Source: a virus
Direction: 5' to 3' (one strand)
DNA length: 36,164 nucleotides
Virus record (IMG/VR): IMGVR_UViG_3300030329_000087
Span: 1,810-37,973 of that record
Numbering within the stretch: position 1 is the first letter of the stretch; each line of letters begins with the position of its first letter. Below, one piece after another: positions 16,005 through 23,023 of the stretch. A program made the translations under genes and the position numbers. The notes beneath the pieces are model-generated. The model was not told the DNA's origin. It saw only the letters and a program-made list of their open reading frames with translations, and searched no databases.

Positions 16005-16330
16005 TTACCATTTTCTTTCGACCTTGTAAAAGCTGTCGTACCCATAAAAGTAGCTACTATACCTAAATTTGCCACAACATATGTTGAAAGTAAAGCTGTG
16101 ACCATCTCAACTCGTGCATCTGGTATAGCTGGTGACATAACTAAAACTATTAAAATAATAGATGATACAGATGATACCCAACAGAGCATACGCTGTTGAT
16201 CTTGCATCTTGTCAGAGTTTTCAAGTCGTATCATATGTTCAGATCGTGACAGTTCCTGATCACTTACAACTCCGTCTCCATCTAAGTCAAATTTTTCATA
16301 TTGACTGCCTTTTTGTAATTTTTTGCTCAT
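16001..16330 (-). CDS. Membrane protein with a perfect EF-hand loop
   Basis: 109 residues. Residues 15-26 read DLDGDGVVSDQE, a canonical calcium-binding EF-hand loop (D1, D3, D5, G6, S9, E12). A helix with DKMQDQQRMLCW follows, then two membrane segments (about 51-70, VSSVSSIILIVLVMSPAIP, and about 82-98, YVVANLGIVATFMGTTA). Similar proteins occur in marine phages with no assigned function. A holin or membrane sensor role is possible; calcium binding is inferred from the loop only. Confidence 0.75.
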   Translation of the reverse strand: MSKKLQKGSQYEKFDLDGDGVVSDQELSRSEHMIRLENSDKMQDQQRMLCWVSSVSSIILIVLVMSPAIPDARVEMVTALLSTYVVANLGIVATFMGTTAFTRSKENGK

Positions 16331-16620
16331 TTAAAACTGTCCTTTATACTTCTTATCACGTTTTTAAGAGTAAATGGTTTTTCATTAGGTCTATACTTAC
16401 ACTGTATCTCTCGTGGACACTCACCTGCACCAATTGGTACAAATTCATTCCACTGTGTATAGTTTGCACCTACATAAACACAAACTCTTGTTTTATCTTC
16501 TAACAGTTGTTTTGCTAATCTGCAAGTCGTATGCTCTTTGTCTCTAGCAAATACTACAATTGCTAAAATAGAAAAAACACATATAAATAAAAGTAAATAA
16601 TACAGTAAACTATATAACAT
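16327..16620 (-). CDS. Membrane-anchored protein with YVGANYT motif
   Basis: 97 residues from the ATG at 16620, which overlaps the upstream TAA (TAATG). A longer reading would begin at 16677 inside the neighbouring gene and is less likely. One N-terminal membrane segment (LLYYLLLFICVFSILAIVVF), then TTCRLAKQLLED, VCVYVGANYTQWNEF and ECPREIQCKYRPNE. Four to five cysteines after the membrane span suggest a periplasmic disulphide domain. Conserved in marine phages; function unknown. Confidence 0.7.
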   Translation of the reverse strand: MLYSLLYYLLLFICVFSILAIVVFARDKEHTTCRLAKQLLEDKTRVCVYVGANYTQWNEFVPIGAGECPREIQCKYRPNEKPFTLKNVIRSIKDSFK

Positions 16621-17108
16621 TATCTTGACGTAACTGCTACAGACACAAACCAAATCCCCCAAAAAATACAAGCACAACCTACAAACAAAGCGATACCCAT
16701 GATGGTGTAATCTCTCATTTTTCTTTTTTGTTCTTCACGTTGATATATAGCTTCACTTCTCTGCCGTCTTATACGACCTTCTTCTTTTAACAAGTTCTCC
16801 CATCCTGCCATACCATAATGACCTACAATCCAGTTTTTAAGTTCTTCTCTTTGTTTTTGTATTTGTAATTTTGCTGAATAGCTTTTAAGAGCAACTTCTT
16901 CTATAGAGCCGTTGAATAATTTATCAAATGTTGAGGGATTACTAGAGTTTTTGTTGATGTTATCAATGTCTGATACAGCACCCATCCATTTTCCGAGACT
17001 TTCAGAAATCTCTTCAAATTCTTTTCCTGCCTGAACTAATCGTTTGACTTGTCCATATGCCGCACTTGCTGCACTGACGGCTGTGGTTAAGGTTAATGGA
17101 TCAATCAT
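16620..17108 (-). CDS. Conserved helical virion-associated candidate with C-terminal TM
   Basis: 162 residues. N-terminal DPLTLTTAVSAASAAYGQVK, then SESLGKWMGAVSDID, a charged coiled coil (about 78-130, including YSAKLQIQKQREELKNWI and WENLLKEEGRIRRQRSEAIY), and one C-terminal membrane span (YTIMGIALFVGCACIFWGIW). I have seen this pattern in many marine and cyanophage genomes, but no function is established to my knowledge. An internal virion or lysis-associated role is possible. Confidence 0.78.
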   Translation of the reverse strand: MIDPLTLTTAVSAASAAYGQVKRLVQAGKEFEEISESLGKWMGAVSDIDNINKNSSNPSTFDKLFNGSIEEVALKSYSAKLQIQKQREELKNWIVGHYGMAGWENLLKEEGRIRRQRSEAIYQREEQKRKMRDYTIMGIALFVGCACIFWGIWFVSVAVTSR

Positions 17109-17333
17109 TTAAAAATACTTTGTTTGTTTTACTCTACTAACTATTCCCCCCTTGTTAAAACGAAAACCCATTTGTCCTGAAAATGGGTCTATATCATATT
17201 TTACTTTTCTTTTTTTATTTGCTCTTGCGTTTTCAATACCTCTACGCATAGCTTGTCTTTGTGCTGGTGTCATACCCTCAAAAAATTTAATCGACTCTTC
17301 TATAGTCGGAAAACCTTTTCTTCGTTTAGACAC
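17109..17333 (-). CDS. Small basic protein ending FNKGGIVSRVKQTKYF
   Basis: 74 residues, basic. FPTIEESIKFFEGMTPAQRQ, then AMRRGIENARANKKRKVKYD and a C-terminal FNKGGIVSRVKQTKYF. The ending matches the tail of the 20364-20588 protein (FNKGGVVANTKSKFKGHF) in position, GG-x-V motif and final aromatic. Likely part of the small head-region basic set; function unknown. Confidence 0.75.
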   Translation of the reverse strand: MSKRRKGFPTIEESIKFFEGMTPAQRQAMRRGIENARANKKRKVKYDIDPFSGQMGFRFNKGGIVSRVKQTKYF

Positions 17334-17719
17334 TAGAAAATACCTTTGAACTCCTTACCTGTCATTTGTGAAGATGTACCACCTTTGACCATTCCACCTT
17401 TTTTCATACCTCTTGGTTTTAACATCCCTTTAATTTTTCTTCTGTCTGCATCAGAGATAGTTTTACCAGACATATCATCAATTCTTGTTTTATTTGCATC
17501 AGATACTTTTAATGACATTTGACTTAGTAATCCAGAAACTTCAGGATCTAGTTTATCTTTTCCTAACATATCATCAATTCTTGCCCTATCTGCATCAGAT
17601 ATGTTTTTACCCGTAACTTTACCACCTTTTTTCATAAAGCCCATCTTATTACGAACTTCAGTTGGTAGTTTGCCTAAACCTTTGTTACCTTCAGGAACTG
17701 GCTTTAGTTTTTTTCCCAT
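17333..17719 (-). CDS. Small basic repeat protein with KKGG motifs
   Basis: 128 residues. Three internal copies of a 12-15 residue unit: ISDADRARIDDMLGK, VSDANKTRIDDMSGK and ISDADRRKIKGMLKP. Two KKGG motifs (FMKKGGKVTG and MKKGGMVKGG) flank them, and the end is TGKEFKGIF. The start lies inside the gene upstream, giving a 29-bp overlap. Function unknown; the KGG motif links it to five other proteins here. Confidence 0.75.
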   Translation of the reverse strand: MGKKLKPVPEGNKGLGKLPTEVRNKMGFMKKGGKVTGKNISDADRARIDDMLGKDKLDPEVSGLLSQMSLKVSDANKTRIDDMSGKTISDADRRKIKGMLKPRGMKKGGMVKGGTSSQMTGKEFKGIF

Positions 17720-17930
17720 TTGACTCTCCTTTTTTCTTTTTCTTTACCTTTGGTTTTGCAACTTTAGGTGTAGCTTTTACTTCACCACTGTCAACTACTT
17801 TCTCAACCTCTGGTTCTTTTACTTCTTTAAATACTGGTTCAGGAGCATTAGCAGCTTCTTTAGCTTTTCTTCTCTCAACCTTTTTTTCTTTTTCTACTTG
17901 ATATATTTTTTCTCTAATTGAACTAACCAC
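17691..17930 (-). CDS. Lys/Glu-rich small protein downstream of the portal, GTG start
   Basis: 79 residues from GTG at 17930. An AGGAG ribosome-binding site nine bases upstream supports this start, within the last codons of the portal gene (8-bp overlap). A longer reading to 18011 would lie entirely inside the portal gene. Charged coiled coil (IREKIYQVEKEKKVERRKAK), then an acidic/Pro stretch and a Lys-rich end (KPKVKKKKKGES). Function unknown. Confidence 0.72.
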   Translation of the reverse strand: MVSSIREKIYQVEKEKKVERRKAKEAANAPEPVFKEVKEPEVEKVVDSGEVKATPKVAKPKVKKKKKGESNGKKTKASS

Positions 17931-20364
17931 TTTGGTTTCTCCTATTAATGTTAGCACTCGCAATATCTCTTTGAGCTTCAATACGCTCTTCTGCAATACG
18001 TGTTTTATCATTCAATGCCTCTTCTGAAATGTCAATTCTTTGTTGATCAACTAATCGTTGATTTCTTTCTTTTTCTTTATCAAACTCTTGCTTTTCTTCA
18101 AATTCTTTAGCTTTTCTCTCTATATCCTGTCCTCTGAGAGCAAGTTCTTGTTTTCTTATTGTAACTAACGGATCTTCAGATGATGCAGGTGATACAGTTT
18201 GTGCATACTGTTCTGTCAAATCACCAATAATTTCAGCAGCTTTGTTTTGAATATCATTCTGCATCTGTTGTTGCATCTGTGGATTTTGTTGCATCATCAT
18301 TTGTTGTTCTGGTGGTATACTAGCCATAATCTCTTGTTGTGCCATAGCTTCTGCCATCATACCTATATGTTCTTGTATATGACCTTGTAATGTCATGGCA
18401 ACACTTGCATTGATTTGTGCGGCACTTGTTGAAAACATAGCTAAATGTGCTTCAATATGTGCTGAATGATTTTGTTGTGGAAATGCTTGTAACCTACCAC
18501 CTCTCAATGCCTCTTGGTTCTCTTTTGCAGGATTAACAGGCATAGGCTGTGGAGGAGGTGGCAACATCTGATCTATGTTCGACACACCTAATGCCTCATA
18601 CATTTTACGATACGCTTGATATAGTCCTTGAGGTCCACCATGAACTTCTGGATTACTTTGAACTAATTGTAACTGTGTCTGTGCCAAAGCTATTCTCTGT
18701 GACATAGAGAATATATTAGGATCACTAACAGGCATGACATCTATACGATCATCAAAGTCTGTTTGCTTAATCGTTGGTGGAGCACCAGTAGTCATATAAG
18801 GATATGGTGTTGGATTCATAGCAAATACTTTTGCTAATAACTTAAACTCTTGTTTTTGTGCATAATGTAGACGTTTATGTATAGCACTCATAACTTTTGT
18901 GCCACGTTCCATAACAGCCATTGTTGTACCAACAGGTGTTTGTCCTGACATCTCACCTATCTTCTGGTCAGCAGCAGAGGCAAAACGTCTACCAGAGTCT
19001 ATCAACGCACCTAAAAGATTATATAAAGTACCTGACGGCTCTTTAAACGGCAATGGCATCAATGATTGTCTTATATCTGCACCTGCACTATCAATATCTC
19101 TAAATTCACCTGGTGCCAAAGGTGTATCTTCATCTCTTATTCTTGCACCTCTAGCCTTGAATCCAGCAGGTAAATTACTTAATGTTCCTGCATCAATGAG
19201 CTGTCTGAGTAAACTGGTTGATGCTTTTGATAACCCACCCATCATATGTGTTAAACCAAATCCATAGAAACCTAAACCTGGCAAGAACTTATAATGAACA
19301 AAATACTGTTTCTTCATCATCAACGGATCGTTTTGGTCATAATTTCTACGGACAGCCAAAACTTCTCCTGTTTTTTCTAATACAGAAACAATGTAAGGCA
19401 GTTTTAAACCACTTGGTTCACCCTGCTCATTCATGTCTTGGAAACCTTCTATGTCAAGATTTGTATGTATTTCGTATATAACGATTTCTTCTTGCTCATT
19501 AGAATTATATATACCATCAGCTTTATCTATCTCTTCTTGTATATCAGAGTATTCAGTAGAGCCTGTTCCATAAGAAGGTAAGTCTGTTTCTTTATAGAAA
19601 CCTGATAGTTGCATTTTTAAAACATCATTTTTACTCATCTTAACAACATGAGTAATACGTGATGCAGTCAGTAAGTCTGTTGCAGAATAGGGGACAACTA
19701 TATCTTCAGCGTGGACAAACTTACTGACAGCTCTTTGAAGTAAAGGATCAAAATAAATTTTTTTAAATGTTGAACCTACTATTGGTAAATAAAATAACAT
19801 CTGGTCAAGCTCTGGATCAAACTCTTCCATAACGTATGTTATTTCATAATTCATATAATTTTTAACACGTTCTGCTTGTGCAACGACAGCAGGATTCTCA
19901 TCTCCTACAATATCAACTCTTACAGGACCTCCTGCTGGCAGTAACTCTCTATAAGCCTGTGCTTGAAACTGTGTAATACTCTCAGACAGCAATGGATGTA
20001 CGATACCAGATGCACCCTCAAAAGGCTCAGTTCTATCTTCATACTTGATACCAAGTAACTCAATGCCAGATTTATATATCTTTTCCCACTCTTCACGAGA
20101 AGTCATATCATCTTTAACAGAAGACATTAAATCAGTGGATATTCTACCAAGCTCATCTTCTTCTATAAATTCTGCAAGGTTAGCATCAAAAGGTATTTGT
20201 TCTTTAGGAATAACTTCTTCTTGTGGTAACTCTCCAATCAACGCACTGCCATCTTCCATTTGTGCAATGCCAGGCTGTTGTGGTAACTCTACAATATCAA
20301 TGGGTGTGTCGTCAGTCTCTGGTGTAAGTTCTATCGGTCCACCTGGTCCGAGTGGTTCTGCCAT
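17923..20364 (-). CDS. Portal protein
   Basis: 813 residues. The N-terminal ~60 are acidic/Pro-rich. The core includes MTSREEWEKIYKSGIELLG, PFEGASGIVHPLLSESITQF, LLPAGGPVRVDIVGDE, YYxDP-like KIYFDPLLQRAVSKFVHAED, a GFYGFGLTHMMGGLSKAS segment and ATxLLRQLIDAGTLSN-type helices. The C-terminal ~120 residues are Gln/Met-rich and coiled (QMLPPPPQ.., FEEKQEFDKEKERNQRLV). It forms the ring through which TerL packages DNA. Its size and 'EGAS..HPLLSE' pattern match large podovirus-type portals. TerL lies one small gene upstream. Confidence 0.9.
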   Translation of the reverse strand: MAEPLGPGGPIELTPETDDTPIDIVELPQQPGIAQMEDGSALIGELPQEEVIPKEQIPFDANLAEFIEEDELGRISTDLMSSVKDDMTSREEWEKIYKSGIELLGIKYEDRTEPFEGASGIVHPLLSESITQFQAQAYRELLPAGGPVRVDIVGDENPAVVAQAERVKNYMNYEITYVMEEFDPELDQMLFYLPIVGSTFKKIYFDPLLQRAVSKFVHAEDIVVPYSATDLLTASRITHVVKMSKNDVLKMQLSGFYKETDLPSYGTGSTEYSDIQEEIDKADGIYNSNEQEEIVIYEIHTNLDIEGFQDMNEQGEPSGLKLPYIVSVLEKTGEVLAVRRNYDQNDPLMMKKQYFVHYKFLPGLGFYGFGLTHMMGGLSKASTSLLRQLIDAGTLSNLPAGFKARGARIRDEDTPLAPGEFRDIDSAGADIRQSLMPLPFKEPSGTLYNLLGALIDSGRRFASAADQKIGEMSGQTPVGTTMAVMERGTKVMSAIHKRLHYAQKQEFKLLAKVFAMNPTPYPYMTTGAPPTIKQTDFDDRIDVMPVSDPNIFSMSQRIALAQTQLQLVQSNPEVHGGPQGLYQAYRKMYEALGVSNIDQMLPPPPQPMPVNPAKENQEALRGGRLQAFPQQNHSAHIEAHLAMFSTSAAQINASVAMTLQGHIQEHIGMMAEAMAQQEIMASIPPEQQMMMQQNPQMQQQMQNDIQNKAAEIIGDLTEQYAQTVSPASSEDPLVTIRKQELALRGQDIERKAKEFEEKQEFDKEKERNQRLVDQQRIDISEEALNDKTRIAEERIEAQRDIASANINRRNQSG

Positions 20365-20588
20365 TAGAAATGTCCTTTAAACTTTGATTTAGTATTAGCC
20401 ACAACACCACCTTTATTGAAAATTGATATAGGAAGAAAATCTATTATACCAAATTTTCTTGATGCTTTTGGTTTTCTTGATCTTCTTTTTCTTTTAAAAG
20501 GTGCTACATTTATAAAACCACCTTTAACAGAATCTAATTCTTTTTTAAAAGGTGGAGTTAAATCTATTTTAAATCCTTTAGTACCCAT
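20364..20588 (-). CDS. Small basic protein between TerL and portal, KGG tail
   Basis: 74 residues: MGTKGFKIDLTPPFKKEL, a strongly basic centre (FKRKRRSRKPKASRKFG), then FNKGGVVANTKSKFKGHF. It is flanked tightly by terminase and portal genes. The basic centre suggests nucleic-acid binding; the KGG tail is shared with 17109-17333. Function unknown. Confidence 0.75.
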   Translation of the reverse strand: MGTKGFKIDLTPPFKKELDSVKGGFINVAPFKRKRRSRKPKASRKFGIIDFLPISIFNKGGVVANTKSKFKGHF

Positions 20589-22066
20589 TAGTAATACTCC
20601 CTTTTCTCTCGGTAATATTCATCTTCTTCATAATCATTTGGAGTGATGATAAACCCTCCTTGACGAAAACGCAAGATGGCTTGTGTCATACTATCAGCTA
20701 AATCGTCATTTTCTCCATTTGGAAACGCTGCACATTCTTCTACAACCTCATCTGCAAAACGCTTCTCAGGTCGCCAAACCATGCCACTTTCAAAGACAGG
20801 AGCACAAGCGTTCATACGTGTGAACTTGTCTGCACCTCTACTTGGTGTAAAAGGTGTCACGGGAATACCCATACGTCTTAACTCATGTGTCAATGGCGTA
20901 CCTGTTGCTTTTTGTTCTATCAATATCATATCAGGATCGTATTCTTTATACAATCTGTAAGCATTATCTTTTAATTCTGGGAAATCCCAGCGTCCTCTTT
21001 CTGCATCAAGAAGTATGATCGCTTCTCCTTCTCCCTCAACAGGTTCAAAGACACCCCAAGTTGTAATTGCAGAAAAATCAGCTCTTTCTGATTTACTGTA
21101 TGCAGTATCATAAGATTGTATGATATAACTTACGTGTGGTGGATCATCGTTCTCCCAGATGTTCCACCACTCCCTTTTAATAATCGCACCTTCTTCAGCA
21201 GTGGGATTCTGCAAATACTGTGCGTTCCATTTAGCTACAGGGATTGACGATTTAACTGCTTCTAGCTCTTCTTTCTTCCAGTATTCAGACCAAAGCACAT
21301 TGCCTGTGTCAGGAAATATGGCAGGAAACTCCACAACTTCCCATTGATCTGCACCACCCTCTGCCTGTTTCTTTAATACTTTGGCAGTCAGGTCACGAAC
21401 ACTCCATCTTGTCATAACAATGATAATGGCTCCACCAGGCTGAAGTCTTTGTCTAGGACCTGAGGTATACCATTCGTATATGTTATCCAACATAGTCGGA
21501 TTAAGTGCATCTTGTTCAGAAACAGGGTCATCAATGATAAGAAGATCAGCACCACGTCCTGCTAACGCACCACCGACACCAACAGCGTAGTATTCACCAC
21601 CCTTGTTTGTAGACCAACGACCAGATGCTTTCGCATCAGATGCTAACGACACATCAGGAAATATGTCAGAGAACTCTGGTGAATCAATTAAGTTCTTAAC
21701 CTTACGACCAAAGCCTACAGCCAACTCAGATGTGTGTGTCGCCTGTATAATCTTACTTGTCGGCTTACGACCCATCAACCAAGCAGGAAACAAATAACTT
21801 GCAAACTCAGATTTGGTGTGTCGTGGTGGCATATTGACAATCAAACGATTTGATTTGCCATCTGCTACATTCTGTAACTTCTCTGCATATATCTTATGAT
21901 GACGACCCTCAATAAATGAAGACCAGATATGTTTTACAAAATCAATAAAGTTAGTTTGAAAAGCATCTCTCTTCTCTAACTCATTTAATCTAGTGACTAT
22001 CTCACCAAGTTTGGACATCTCATCATCAGTGAGATACTCAGTCGGTATGTTGAAATTACTCTTCAT
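20588..22066 (-). CDS. terL: Terminase large subunit
   Basis: 492 residues from ATG at 22066 (a TTG 15 bases upstream is less likely). Walker A-like NMPPRHTKSE at 78-87, with Thr in place of the usual Gly before the Lys; Walker B LLIIDDP at 175-181; coupling-motif region MTRWSVRD at 218-225. Nuclease acids: D320 (SYDTAYSK), E384 (ILIEQKATG) and D454/D455 (GENDDLADSM). It packages and cuts the phage DNA at the portal. The start overlaps the upstream gene by 11 bp. Confidence 0.95.
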   Translation of the reverse strand: MKSNFNIPTEYLTDDEMSKLGEIVTRLNELEKRDAFQTNFIDFVKHIWSSFIEGRHHKIYAEKLQNVADGKSNRLIVNMPPRHTKSEFASYLFPAWLMGRKPTSKIIQATHTSELAVGFGRKVKNLIDSPEFSDIFPDVSLASDAKASGRWSTNKGGEYYAVGVGGALAGRGADLLIIDDPVSEQDALNPTMLDNIYEWYTSGPRQRLQPGGAIIIVMTRWSVRDLTAKVLKKQAEGGADQWEVVEFPAIFPDTGNVLWSEYWKKEELEAVKSSIPVAKWNAQYLQNPTAEEGAIIKREWWNIWENDDPPHVSYIIQSYDTAYSKSERADFSAITTWGVFEPVEGEGEAIILLDAERGRWDFPELKDNAYRLYKEYDPDMILIEQKATGTPLTHELRRMGIPVTPFTPSRGADKFTRMNACAPVFESGMVWRPEKRFADEVVEECAAFPNGENDDLADSMTQAILRFRQGGFIITPNDYEEDEYYREKREYY

Positions 22067-22730
22067 TATACAAGTTATCAAAAATCCTGTTTACATCTAA
22101 TGTGTAATCTAAATCAGATTTTGAATAATGTATATGCTGAGATGGTCTAAAATCTGGTGCACCCTCACCTGTTTCAAACCATGCAGGGTGTGTCACACGC
22201 ACTCTGTTGTTAGGCAAGGCTACAAGATTACCTGTCCACTCTCCAGCGTCTAGCAAATACATCACATGACTCTGCTTATGCTGTGCAGGGTCATCTGCTA
22301 TCTCGCTTTCTGTATAATCAACTGTAAATAAATATTTAGCTGGATACATCTCGCCACCTATCTTTGCAAGCCACGGGCAAGGAGTGGCTCTATCCAAGGT
22401 GTACACAGCATGATAATGCGATGAGCAATCCCAGGGTTGAGCATCATGCGTTTCCATTGGATTAGACCACTCCTCAACTGGTATGTCTGCCATTAAACCT
22501 GTTATTGGCATCCTAGCCCACATTGCTCCCCCATGCACATTAGGACTTTTTGTTCCATCTGTTTCACAGCCTGTAAATATAACCTGAAAACTCAAACAAC
22601 GATTAGGCATAGTCGTTACGGCTATTGCCATTGCGTGTAAGAACTCTCCGTGATATTTGTCGTGATTACAGGTGTACTCCCTCCTCACCCAACACTTGAA
22701 GTGAGGTATATTACTCTGTAAATACGGCAT
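22056..22730 (-). CDS. Conserved protein of unknown function upstream of TerL
   Basis: 224 residues. Striking fixed motifs: CWVRREYTCNHDKYHGEF, HAMAIAVTTMPNRCLSFQV, NVHGGAMWARMPITGL, QPWDCSSHYHAV, YPAKYLFTVDYTESEIADDP and HPAWFETGEGAPDFRPSQ. These strings are nearly invariant in related marine phages as far as I remember, which suggests strong functional constraint. Rich in His, Cys and Trp; a metal site is possible. It precedes terL without a gap. No function is known to me. Confidence 0.85.
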   Translation of the reverse strand: MPYLQSNIPHFKCWVRREYTCNHDKYHGEFLHAMAIAVTTMPNRCLSFQVIFTGCETDGTKSPNVHGGAMWARMPITGLMADIPVEEWSNPMETHDAQPWDCSSHYHAVYTLDRATPCPWLAKIGGEMYPAKYLFTVDYTESEIADDPAQHKQSHVMYLLDAGEWTGNLVALPNNRVRVTHPAWFETGEGAPDFRPSQHIHYSKSDLDYTLDVNRIFDNLYNEE

Positions 22731-23023
22731 TAGGCTTTTACGAGTTTGTACCCTTTGCTCTTAGCAGCTGATCTGATTTTAGCTAAAGACATAACAGCAC
22801 CACCTTTTTTCATGCCTTTGGTCTTTACCTTGCCACCCATCTTCATGCCTTTAGCCATCATTTTGCGTGGTGAAACTTTACCACCAAAATTCATGCCTTT
22901 GACTTTGCCGCCTCTCTTCATGCCTTTGGCTTTGACTTTGCCACCAGCTTTATAACCCTTTTTCTTCATCTTATTTACTCCTTTAATGATTTGTTGAGGG
23001 ATTTGTGATCTCGATATTGCCAT
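22730..23023 (-). CDS. Lys/Gly repeat protein (GGKV repeats)
   Basis: 97 residues. After a short head, residues about 22-75 are at least five repeats of a [KM]-x-GGKVK-x-KGMK unit (KAGGKVKAKGMKRGGKVKG, NFGGKVSPRKMMAKG, KMGGKVKTKGMKKGGAV), then SLAKIRSAAKSKGYKLVKA. Highly basic and disordered-looking. It is coupled to the genes on both sides. Possible DNA-condensing protein; unproven. It is the richest carrier of the GG-x-V motif. Confidence 0.78.
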   Translation of the reverse strand: MAISRSQIPQQIIKGVNKMKKKGYKAGGKVKAKGMKRGGKVKGMNFGGKVSPRKMMAKGMKMGGKVKTKGMKKGGAVMSLAKIRSAAKSKGYKLVKA

